Source of the DNA: a virus | Strand: one strand, 5' to 3' | Virus record (IMG/VR): IMGVR_UViG_3300007541_000252 | Span: 1 to 22,192 of that record | Length of the DNA: 22,192 nucleotides | Shown: positions 15,388 through 22,192 of the stretch, in pieces | Position numbering within the stretch: position 1 is the stretch's first letter | Layout of the letters: the number at the start of each line of letters is the position of its first letter | The notes under the pieces: generated by a model | Told to the model about the DNA's origin: nothing | The model's input: the letters and a program-made list of their open reading frames with translations, nothing else | The model's database searches: none | Made by a program: the position numbers and the translations under genes

Positions 15388-18300
15388 ATGAAGTCTAATA
15401 ATTTTTTAGGTTTGCCTTTTGCACCCTGGGTTAAAAGACAAATAGAGGTAAGACAAGAAGCTTTAGGAAAATATAATAAAATTTCCTCTAAAGATCTTCA
15501 ATATTACAATACAAAAACCCCATTTTTAAGATTAGCTAGTTCTGTAAACCTAACTAACGAAGGTCCTGGGGGTACTGAATTAGAAAACAGTGTTCTAAAA
15601 AAACTAATAGCACTAGGATACAACCCAGAAGACATCACAGATGATGCGTTAGCAAAAAAATGTATATTACAAGGGGGAGTTGTTTCAACTAGTGGTACAA
15701 ATGATGACCCTATATTTGATGGTCTTAAATTTGGGTTAAACAATGGATCTTCTATTTATAATGGATCTTATGGGTTTGGGGGAATTAGTGAAAGAGGGTA
15801 TGTGCCAATGCCTGGTATTATTAATGCTAATGTAAATTATTATTCAAATGGAGCTTTGTCTAAAGCTGTAGTGAATATTAAATGTTTTTCTAAAACCCAA
15901 TTTCAACTTATTGATGTTCTATATCTAAGACCAGGGTATACTGTACTTTTAGAATTTGGATGGAGTCAATATTTGTCCAATGGTACCGAAGAAGATTCTA
16001 CCCCTAAACTTGAAACTTTCCCAGACTTTTTTACCCCTGCTCTTTCAGCACTGCTTCAAGGTTCTCAAAAAACATCATCAATTGACCAATTTACAATGAA
16101 TCAATTGATAAACAGAACTAAAAGACTGTCTTCTGGAAATTATGATGCGGTTTATGGTAAAATAAGTAATTTTAATTGGAATTTTAATCAAGATGGAAGT
16201 TATGATGTTCAATTAACCATAACAGGAATGGGAGAATTAATTGAATCCCTAAAAGTAAATATTACAAATCCAGGCAAAACCATTAAAGTTACGGTTGAAG
16301 AAGCTAAAGCAAATGAAGCATCACAAACAATACAGCCTGCTCCTGTAATTGATGATGAAGGAGATGATGATACAAGTTGGTTTGGTTCATTTGTAAATTG
16401 GATTACGGGAAATAGTAATGCTCCTTCTACCCCAACAACAACAACTACTTCAGCTCCAATACCTACAGGTGAAGGTGGAGCAGTTGAACCTAATACTGAT
16501 AACCCTCCTCCACCCCCCATCATAGCTAATGCTAATGCCACTAAACTTAACCAAGAATTATATACAATTTACCAATCAGCTTTAAACTCTACAGGAAATG
16601 TTAATTTACTTGATTATCCTCTTTCTAATTTTAGAAATGAAAGTGGTGGGATTTATACAAAGGTATTTTCAAAAGCTATTCTATCAGTTGTAGGTACCAC
16701 TACAGATAGCGAAGTTAATTCCTCACCTCAAGTATTTATAAAGTATGGGGCTTTATTAGCCTTTATTCAAAGTAATTTATTGCTTTATGATAAAAATAAA
16801 CCAATAGTTACTTTTGACATGGACTTTCTTAATATTGATGAAGATAAAACTGTAATTTTAAGAATTCCTGGACAATTTTCAGCAGACCCCAGAATATGTT
16901 TAATCCCCTACACTAACACTAATATTGATTCTGATGGGTTAGGTATGCCTGACAGTGAACTTAATCAAAGATTAAAAGAATCTTCTTATTTCTATGATGG
17001 TGAAGGTTCTTATTTAGGAAGATTATCTAATATTTTTCTAAATGTTAATTATTTAGCTGAAGTTTTATCCTCTGCCCCTAAAGACGCAGAAGGAGGTTTA
17101 TCATTATTAGGATACCTAAAATCTATTAATGCTGCCATTATCCAGGCTATAGGGGGAATTAATGATTTTGAAGTTAAATTAAGTGATGATAATTCTAAAA
17201 TTAGATTTATTGAAGAAATCCCTCAAAGATTTAGTGGTGGGGATATTGCAGAACTTAGTGAATATTCTAGATTTAATATATTTGGTGTAAAGCCTGGGAT
17301 TGATGGAAGTTTTGTTAGGGGGATAAATTTACACGCTGAAATTTCTGGTGAATTATCATCAATGATAGTTATTGGTTCCCAAGTAAACTCAAACCAAATA
17401 TCAGCAAATTCAACATCATTTGGAAATTACAATGCTGGGCTAATTGATAGAATTATTCCAAGTAAAGAATCATTTGCCCCTGACCCCAATAATAATGCTG
17501 TTAATAGTGATGCTCCAAAAACAGTAAAAGAAAACTGGACTAATAACATTTATAATGAACAAAATGGCCCTTCATTATTTGAACAAACCTATGGAGGTTT
17601 TAAATGGATCTCAGAAAATTTAACAGCATTAACAGAACATAATAAAACCCATTGTAATTTAATATTAGGAGCTTTAACAACTCCTAAAGATGGAGAAAAA
17701 CAATTAGCTGCTCCTTTCTTTTTACCATTTAAGTTAGACTTAGAAATAGATGGACTTTCAGGAATAAAACTATATGAAAAGTTTTTAATAACTGAAGCTA
17801 TTCTTCCTCCTTCTTATGAAAAAAACGCTGTTGATCTTCAGGTTAATGGTTTAAACCACTCGATTACTCCTTCATCTTGGACAACCATTATAAATGCTAT
17901 ATCAGTCCCAGCGAGTATAGATTTAGGCGCTCCTATAAGACCAGCAGATTTACAATCAGTACTAACAACCCAACCTAGTAATCAAAGTGGAGGTGGACCT
18001 TTACCCCCAACATCTAATGTTGAAGCCCCTCCAGGATTAGATCCTTTAGGAGTAACTAGATTTAATGCTATGCAGGCTAGCTATAATGGGGTATTTGCCA
18101 GAGATGGGGCAGTAGCAGGAATGTGTGCCCAGTGGAGTTATAATTTAGCTGTGAATTATGTAGAATTCTTAAAAGGAAGATCATTAAAAAATCCAAAATT
18201 AAGAGCGGGGGGTAATGCTAACCAAAATAATGAATTCTTTAATAATTTAACAAAAATTGGTTATACAAAAACTGTATCAACAGGCCTTAGTAAAGCCACA

Positions 18301-18540
18301 GTACTCCAAAAAATAGCAAATACTACTTGGGGATATGGGGATGTATTAGTTTATTATGCTAATGATGGCGACCCACAAGCTTCCCACAAAAAATATGGTC
18401 ACGCTCAAATTTATGTAGGAACTATTAATAGTTCTGGTTGGTCAACTTCAACAGCCGACAATTATGGAACTAGTATGGTTTATAGAAGTAGAAACAGCGA
18501 TAATTGGGACTTTATAATATTTAGAGCCCCGGAATCATAA
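15388..18540 (+). CDS. Baseplate hub-like protein with C-terminal CHAP/NlpC-like cysteine peptidase domain
   Basis: 1050 residues. The N-terminal part contains a pattern seen in hub proteins of large phages of this type: PWVKRQIEVRQEALGKYN (13-30), TKTPFLRLASSVNLTN (43-58), RGYVPMPGIINANV (136-149) and VLYLRPGYTVLLEFGWSQYL (178-197). A Pro/Thr/Asn-rich linker (about 330-380) separates this from a second beta region. After another Gly/Pro linker, residues about 882-1050 form a papain-like domain: C913 in GMCAQWSYNLAVNYV, then TWGYGDVLVYYA, H1005 in KYGHAQIYVG, and the ending NWDFIIFRAP. Cys followed by His in this order fits CHAP or NlpC/P60 peptidoglycan hydrolases. It probably supplies the wall-cutting activity that T4 gp5 provides with a lysozyme domain (inference). 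Confidence 0.78.
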   Translation: MKSNNFLGLPFAPWVKRQIEVRQEALGKYNKISSKDLQYYNTKTPFLRLASSVNLTNEGPGGTELENSVLKKLIALGYNPEDITDDALAKKCILQGGVVSTSGTNDDPIFDGLKFGLNNGSSIYNGSYGFGGISERGYVPMPGIINANVNYYSNGALSKAVVNIKCFSKTQFQLIDVLYLRPGYTVLLEFGWSQYLSNGTEEDSTPKLETFPDFFTPALSALLQGSQKTSSIDQFTMNQLINRTKRLSSGNYDAVYGKISNFNWNFNQDGSYDVQLTITGMGELIESLKVNITNPGKTIKVTVEEAKANEASQTIQPAPVIDDEGDDDTSWFGSFVNWITGNSNAPSTPTTTTTSAPIPTGEGGAVEPNTDNPPPPPIIANANATKLNQELYTIYQSALNSTGNVNLLDYPLSNFRNESGGIYTKVFSKAILSVVGTTTDSEVNSSPQVFIKYGALLAFIQSNLLLYDKNKPIVTFDMDFLNIDEDKTVILRIPGQFSADPRICLIPYTNTNIDSDGLGMPDSELNQRLKESSYFYDGEGSYLGRLSNIFLNVNYLAEVLSSAPKDAEGGLSLLGYLKSINAAIIQAIGGINDFEVKLSDDNSKIRFIEEIPQRFSGGDIAELSEYSRFNIFGVKPGIDGSFVRGINLHAEISGELSSMIVIGSQVNSNQISANSTSFGNYNAGLIDRIIPSKESFAPDPNNNAVNSDAPKTVKENWTNNIYNEQNGPSLFEQTYGGFKWISENLTALTEHNKTHCNLILGALTTPKDGEKQLAAPFFLPFKLDLEIDGLSGIKLYEKFLITEAILPPSYEKNAVDLQVNGLNHSITPSSWTTIINAISVPASIDLGAPIRPADLQSVLTTQPSNQSGGGPLPPTSNVEAPPGLDPLGVTRFNAMQASYNGVFARDGAVAGMCAQWSYNLAVNYVEFLKGRSLKNPKLRAGGNANQNNEFFNNLTKIGYTKTVSTGLSKATVLQKIANTTWGYGDVLVYYANDGDPQASHKKYGHAQIYVGTINSSGWSTSTADNYGTSMVYRSRNSDNWDFIIFRAPES

Positions 18541-18546
18541 TAAGAA

Positions 18547-19200
18547 ATGTACATACCTAAGAATAGAATAATAACCAATTTATACTCTAACGATAATAAG
18601 TTAGTTTATAAGGCCAATCAGGAGTTTTACACAGGATTTTACTATAAAACTTTTGATGGAAAGTACTTTACTGGAAAAACCCCAAATGATCCTCCTAATG
18701 TTGAACTAGAATTAGTTGAAGACACCGAAAATACTTTTACCCCAGATTTACCTCAAAATGAATTAGCATACACAGATGCTCCTACAATATTTAATAATAT
18801 AGACACCCCGGGGTATAATGAAGAAATGGTTATAACTTATGCTAGACTTCAAGGTATTGATTTAAATAAATCAACTCGAAAGTTTTTACCATATCAATGC
18901 TACCCACAACCTACTATAGATGATTATGAATTAGGATCATTTATAAGATATTTTTGTGTTAAAATTAATCAACCTATTTATTTTGAGTTAGATAAAAAGA
19001 TTTATGGTGAATTAAAAAATCAAAGTGATAAGTATTTGTGGGAACCTTACATCCCATTTTCAATTCAATGGACTTTAGCAGGAGATAGAAATTATGTAGA
19101 AACAACCAACAGTAATATTGTTCGTTTACATGAAAAAAGGTCTAAAAGGGTAGGGTTAGGAAAATTTTTAAAGTATGATTTTTTAAAATTTTATTTATAA
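18547..19200 (+). CDS. Conserved-looking phage protein of unknown function, probable virion protein
   Basis: 217 residues, starting MYIPKNRIITNLYSND and continuing with GFYYKTFDGKYFTGKTPND (31-49), followed by an acidic Pro-rich stretch (about 50-75). Later blocks are RKFLPYQCYPQPTIDDYELG (111-130) and the aromatic strand LWEPYIPFSIQWTLAGD. The arrangement 'IP-x-x-R-I, Y-x-G-Y-Y, F-T-G-K' is one I associate, from memory, with a protein family in marine and Bacteroidota phages that has no assigned role. It ends the baseplate block and begins 6 bases after the hub-like gene's stop. No membrane helix or catalytic motif is seen. Confidence 0.7.
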   Translation: MYIPKNRIITNLYSNDNKLVYKANQEFYTGFYYKTFDGKYFTGKTPNDPPNVELELVEDTENTFTPDLPQNELAYTDAPTIFNNIDTPGYNEEMVITYARLQGIDLNKSTRKFLPYQCYPQPTIDDYELGSFIRYFCVKINQPIYFELDKKIYGELKNQSDKYLWEPYIPFSIQWTLAGDRNYVETTNSNIVRLHEKRSKRVGLGKFLKYDFLKFYL

Positions 19201-19212
19201 TTTGGTTTTGTA

Positions 19213-19241
19213 AATTTTGCTTATTATATTTATGCAAAATT
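19213..19241 (+). promoter_or_regulatory. 8-bp inverted repeat flanking a promoter-like element before the polymerase gene
   Basis: AATTTTGC (19213-19220) and GCAAAATT (19234-19241) are perfect inverted repeats separated by 13 bases. The right arm overlaps an ATATTTATG variant of the promoter element (19226-19234). The ATG at 19247 is 5 bases further on. It could be an operator or a hairpin in the polymerase leader; base composition makes chance possible. Confidence 0.35.
19226..19237 (+). promoter_or_regulatory. Weak variant of the putative promoter element (copy 7)
   Basis: ATATTTATGCAA, 9 bases before the polymerase ATG. It shares ATATTTAT but lacks the A after it. The distance to the ATG is shorter than for other copies. 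A TATTTATA without the leading A also occurs at 19192-19199, at the end of the upstream gene, and is an alternative. Confidence 0.25.
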
Positions 19242-19246
19242 AAAGT

Positions 19247-20512
19247 ATGTTTTGGCTGGTCGAATCTAAGGATCAAATAAAAAGGTTTTTCCAAAGTGGT
19301 TATAAGGAAGCATTTGTAGAAATTATTCCCTATAATGACACGATTCATCCTACTCAAAACGAAGTTTGTGCCCTTTATATTCGTCCGTTAGTTTCAACTA
19401 AAGGATTTATTATGCCCATTTCCCATAGTGAAACCTTGTCGGTTAATATAAACGATGTGGAACACATATTATCGCAATATGATAAGTTATATGTGCGTGA
19501 TAAAAAAGAATTTTTACATTATTTTACTTTTAAAACTCTTTTTGACATTACACTAACTTCTAATACGTATATACGCCCAACTACTCCAACTCACACTTAT
19601 TTTTACAATAAGATGGGGAGTAAAAAGGACATAAACAGAATAATACCTATAGTAAAACACTATGAGTATTGTGAAAATTTATATAATGAATTAAAAGACA
19701 AAACTAATGAGCCAATCAACGACTTTTACAACAGGTATGCTACAGTGGTGTTCAACGCCATTGAAAGAAGTGGTTTACGAATTGATAGATCCCTATTTAT
19801 TTCGTACTTTCACAATGTCGATTCCGATTACGTCTACACTCAATTCAACTTTAAAACCCTTACAGGACGACCATCAAACAAATTTGGAGGAGTAAATTAT
19901 GCCGCACTTAATAAAGAAAACGGAGCACGAAAGTGTTTTATTCCTCGTAATGACCTTCTTGTTGAGTTGGATATTAGTGCTTATCATCCTACTCTTTTGG
20001 CTAACTTGGTGGGTTATGAATTTAGTGATGGAGATATTCATAGTGCCTTTGCTAAAATGTATGGGGTGGATTATCAAAAAGCTAAGGAGCTGACATTTAA
20101 ACAGCTATACGGAGGAGTATTCGACCAATATAAGGATCTGGAGTTTTTTAAAAAAGTACAAGTATATACTGACGAATTGTGGGCAAACTATCAAGAGAAT
20201 GGTTGGATTGAAAGTCCTATTTCGGGGCATCAATTTATTGATGAAAATTTAGAAGATATGAAACCCCAAAAATTATTGAATTATGTTCTTCAAAACTTGG
20301 AGACTTCAACAAATGTTCGTATATTATGGGAAATATTTAAGATTTTAAAGGGAAAAAATACTAAGTTAATTCTTTACACTTATGATAGTTTTCTTTTAGA
20401 TGTTGACAAAAGTGAAAAACAAGTTATAAAAGAAATATTAGAGGTTTTTAAGAATTATAAGTTACAGACAAAAATAAAATATGGAAACACATACGATTTT
20501 ACAGAATCCTAG
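19247..20512 (+). CDS. Short family A (Pol I-type) DNA polymerase, divergent
   Basis: 421 residues. The palm is clear: NFKTLTGRPSNKFGGVNYAA corresponds to Pol I's TGRLSSTDPNLQNIP, and KCFIPRNDLLVELDISAYHP corresponds to QAFIAPEDYVIVSADYSQIE (motif A, catalytic Asp kept, the Glu after it replaced by His). GDIHSAFAKMYGV follows, then motif B as YQKAKELTFKQLYGG (Lys, Phe and Tyr-Gly kept, the first Arg replaced by Tyr). Motif C reads LYTYDSFLLDV, where Pol I has VHDE: Asp kept, His to Tyr, Glu to Ser. The N-terminal about 120 residues resemble a degenerate 3'-5' exonuclease fold (GFIMPISHSE, KTLFDITL) without its acidic DxE pair, so proofreading is doubtful. T4 itself uses a family B polymerase. 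It overlaps the next gene by 32 bases. Confidence 0.85.
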   Translation: MFWLVESKDQIKRFFQSGYKEAFVEIIPYNDTIHPTQNEVCALYIRPLVSTKGFIMPISHSETLSVNINDVEHILSQYDKLYVRDKKEFLHYFTFKTLFDITLTSNTYIRPTTPTHTYFYNKMGSKKDINRIIPIVKHYEYCENLYNELKDKTNEPINDFYNRYATVVFNAIERSGLRIDRSLFISYFHNVDSDYVYTQFNFKTLTGRPSNKFGGVNYAALNKENGARKCFIPRNDLLVELDISAYHPTLLANLVGYEFSDGDIHSAFAKMYGVDYQKAKELTFKQLYGGVFDQYKDLEFFKKVQVYTDELWANYQENGWIESPISGHQFIDENLEDMKPQKLLNYVLQNLETSTNVRILWEIFKILKGKNTKLILYTYDSFLLDVDKSEKQVIKEILEVFKNYKLQTKIKYGNTYDFTES

Positions 20513-20972
20513 TTATATGTATAAGTTAGATGACTTTGGTGAGTTCGACAACTTAAATATAACAGACTTGAATAATAAATTATTTTGTACGTTTACAACG
20601 TTAGAAAATCTAGATAATCTTTTAAACTCTATAATCTCTAGCTATGCTATTATGTATAACAAGATATTTGTTTTACATATAAAGAGTAATAATGAGTATG
20701 TTTGCACTTATAATATAGAGCAAGGAAATAATCTTGTATCTTTAGACCAAAATGATCTTCCTCCTAATACTATTTTAGTACATAGAAAAAAAGATACGAA
20801 TACATTATATACTATTAATGCCTTAAATGAATTAATTAAACGTCTAAATGGGGGAGTAGTAGACACTCGATTCCCTATTGAATGGCAACATTATAAAAAT
20901 ACTATCCTCCTCACCCAGCATGATGAGTTAAAACAACTAAAAACCAAAATTCATAAAATTATTGAACTTTAG
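20481..20972 (+). CDS. Phage protein of unknown function in the replication block
   Basis: 163 residues from the ATG at 20481; this start has the A-rich leader seen elsewhere but overlaps the polymerase by 32 bases. A second ATG at 20517 (residue 13) begins 5 bases after the polymerase stop and would give 151 residues. The sequence looks like a compact globular domain: LFCTFTTLENLDNLLNSII (34-52), MYNKIFVLHIKSNNEYVCTY (58-77), ILVHRKKDTNTLYTINALNE (98-117) and RFPIEWQHYKNTILL (130-144). I recall similar proteins in related phages but no established function. Its position between polymerase and gp32 suggests a replication or regulatory role (inference). Confidence 0.75.
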   Translation: METHTILQNPSYMYKLDDFGEFDNLNITDLNNKLFCTFTTLENLDNLLNSIISSYAIMYNKIFVLHIKSNNEYVCTYNIEQGNNLVSLDQNDLPPNTILVHRKKDTNTLYTINALNELIKRLNGGVVDTRFPIEWQHYKNTILLTQHDELKQLKTKIHKIIEL

Positions 20973-21038
20973 GTTGGTAATTTGAAAATAAGTTCTTACA
21001 TTAATACAGTTATTTAAATTTTTAAACAGTTATAAAAT

Positions 21039-21872
21039 ATGGATTTAAACGCGATTAAACAACGCCTGAATGAATTCCAAAATCAGGCAAACAGTTCCGG
21101 AAGCGGAAACAACAAAAATCTTTTTTGGAAACCTTCAATTGGTAAACAACTTATTAGAGTTGTTCCTTCAAAGTTTAACAAATCATTTCCTTTTACAGAA
21201 ATGAAATTTTACTACGGTATAGGTAGTAAAAAAGTAATGGCATCTCCTTCAAATTGGGGTGAAAAAGATCCTATTATGGAGTTTGCTAAACAACTTCGTC
21301 AAACCAATGATAAAGAAAATTGGCGTTTGGCTAAAAAATTAGACCCTAAAACTCGTATTTTTGCTCCTGTCGTAGTACGTGGTCAAGAAGACGAAGGTGT
21401 TAAGTTGTGGCAGTTTGGTAAAGAAGTTTACCAAGAGTTTTTGAATATGGCTGCTGATGAAGAAATTGGTGATTACACTGATATTGTAAATGGTCGTGAT
21501 ATTAAATTGACGACAGTTGGTCCTGAGTCTACAGGTACTCCTTACAACAAAACATCAATTGGTCCTTCCCTGAAAACATCATCCCTTTCAGATAATGAAG
21601 AAATTGTAAAGTCATTGCTTGAAGAACAAGCTGATCCTATGAAAGTATTTAAAGCACTTTCTTATGATGAAATGAAAGCTTCACTCCAAGAATGGTTATC
21701 ACCAGAGGATTCTGAAGAGGAAGATGATATTATTTCTGAACCTGCTGAGGATTTTGATAGTGATGAAAAAAAATCTAATTATTCATTAGATACAACAGCA
21801 ACAACAGTTAAAAAGTCTAAGTCTCAACAATTTGATGATTTGTTTGGTGAAGATGACGATTTACCATTTTAA
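21039..21872 (+). CDS. gp32-like single-stranded DNA-binding protein with a bacterial SSB-type C-terminal tip
   Basis: Coats single-stranded DNA and should organise replication and recombination. The 277 residues follow the gp32 plan: N-terminal segment (1-25), FWKPSIGKQLIRVVPSKFNK (29-48), the core LAKKLDPKTRIFAPVVV, the GVKLWQFGKEVYQEFLNM segment (120-137) equivalent to gp32's KVFKYRFGKKIWDKI, then DIKLTTVGPESTGTPYNKTS and an acidic tail. No cysteine is present anywhere, so T4 gp32's Zn site (three Cys and one His) is missing; ASPSNWGEKDP stands at that place. The protein ends FDDLFGEDDDLPF, like the tip of bacterial SSB, not like gp32. The leader of 66 bases is AT-rich and without a Shine-Dalgarno sequence. 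A recombinase-like gene follows after 10 bases. Confidence 0.88.
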   Translation: MDLNAIKQRLNEFQNQANSSGSGNNKNLFWKPSIGKQLIRVVPSKFNKSFPFTEMKFYYGIGSKKVMASPSNWGEKDPIMEFAKQLRQTNDKENWRLAKKLDPKTRIFAPVVVRGQEDEGVKLWQFGKEVYQEFLNMAADEEIGDYTDIVNGRDIKLTTVGPESTGTPYNKTSIGPSLKTSSLSDNEEIVKSLLEEQADPMKVFKALSYDEMKASLQEWLSPEDSEEEDDIISEPAEDFDSDEKKSNYSLDTTATTVKKSKSQQFDDLFGEDDDLPF

Positions 21873-21882
21873 TTAAAACAAT

Positions 21883-22192
21883 ATGCCAAGAGGAAAAACT
21901 AAAAAGTCTCTATCGGAGGCAGTCTCCTCTGAAATTAAAGCAAACTTTAACCTAGATAGCTTTAAGAATAAGAAGGGACTTACATCAAAAGCTAAATTTA
22001 AAGAGCAAACCTGGATCCCACTTTCGGATGCATTTCAAGAAATTACTTCTGTACCAGGCATTCCTCAAGGTCATATTGTATTGCTTCGTGGGCATTCTGA
22101 TACGGGTAAAACAACTGCTTTAATTGAAGCAGCCGTATCAGCCCAGAAGCGAGGCATTTTACCAGTATTCATTATCACTGAGATGAAATGGA
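21883..22192 (+). CDS. RecA/UvsX-like recombinase ATPase, N-terminal 103 residues (3' truncated by window edge)
   Basis: The ATG at 21883 follows the gp32-like stop by 10 bases. After a basic N-terminus (MPRGKTKKSL) the protein shows EQTWIPLSDAFQEI (41-54), the lead-in VPGIPQGHIVLLRG (57-70) and a Walker A motif GHSDTGKTT (70-78), followed by ALIEAAVSAQKRG and VFIITEMKW, where the Glu is at the place of RecA's catalytic Glu. In T4-like phages UvsX is a partner of gp32 in recombination, which fits the neighbour. A DnaB-type helicase (gp41) also has a P-loop followed by a hydrophobic strand and a Glu-Met, so that alternative remains until the C-terminal part is known. Confidence 0.7.
   Translation, partial: MPRGKTKKSLSEAVSSEIKANFNLDSFKNKKGLTSKAKFKEQTWIPLSDAFQEITSVPGIPQGHIVLLRGHSDTGKTTALIEAAVSAQKRGILPVFIITEMKW

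Noticed and set aside
16209-16541. 110-residue - strand frame inside the hub-like gene
   Set aside because: It covers the Pro/Thr-rich linker on the opposite strand; hydrophobic Val/Gly runs come from reading CCA/ACA-rich codons backwards. No leader or start context supports it.
21006-21033. Two copies of ACAGTTAT in the gp32 leader as a regulatory repeat
   Set aside because: Eight bases in very AT-rich DNA with 12 bases between them is weak evidence; T4 gp32 does control its own mRNA, but nothing here shows the same arrangement.
1-22192. tRNA genes, CRISPR arrays, insertion sequences, attachment sites
   Set aside because: Gaps between genes are all below about 120 bases and none holds a cloverleaf, repeat-spacer pattern, transposase or flanking repeat.

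Overview
The window is one continuous, + strand-only stretch of a T4-like (contractile-tailed) double-stranded DNA phage genome, or just possibly a provirus; no host gene is visible. The evidence is a recognisable tail sheath, tail tube, T4 gp26-type baseplate protein, tape measure, tube-cap-like and gp53-like baseplate proteins, followed by a gp32-type single-strand binding protein and the start of a RecA/UvsX-like ATPase. The DNA is AT-rich by eye and the standard code fits (TAA, TAG and TGA all act as stops). Strongly expressed genes such as sheath and tube lack a Shine-Dalgarno sequence and have A-rich leaders. That is typical of Bacteroidota, so a Bacteroidota host is the best guess, but it is an inference.

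Layout. 1-2951: the end of an unidentified gene, then three tightly overlapping sugar/methyl-transfer genes: a GT4 glycosyltransferase, an FkbM methyltransferase, and a GT9 enzyme that looks full-length for the autotransporter heptosyltransferase (TibC/Aah) family with its four-cysteine metal site. 2980-5079: a Ser/Gly/Thr-rich fibre-like protein and a small coiled-coil protein. 5132-7943: tail sheath carrying an extra Thr/Gly-rich module, then tail tube, closed by a clear intrinsic terminator. 8027-9456: a small membrane protein, the gp26-like protein, and a gp51-like protein whose frame overlaps the end of gp26 at a run of eight T. 9493-12654: tape measure. 12691-19200: a small unknown protein, a tube-cap-like protein, a LysM/gp53-like protein, a 1050-residue hub-like protein ending in a CHAP/NlpC-like cysteine peptidase domain, and a protein of unknown function. 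19247-22192: replication block with a short, divergent family A DNA polymerase, a protein of unknown function, a cysteine-free gp32 homologue ending in a bacterial SSB-like tip, and the partial recombinase.

Regulation. The same element, ATATTTAT(A), recurs in + orientation 12-31 bases before six structural-block genes and, in weaker form, before the polymerase gene. I propose it is this phage's late promoter. It is absent before genes packed behind another gene, and before gp32.

Most unusual points: (1) a TibC-like protein glycosyltransferase next to a fibre gene, suggesting the phage glycosylates its own fibre or a host surface protein; (2) a T4-like phage with a short Pol I-type polymerase carrying altered motifs; (3) a gp32 without the zinc site but with a DDDLPF tip; (4) a possible frameshift or homopolymer indel joining gp26 and gp51 just upstream of the tape measure; (5) the recurring promoter-like element.
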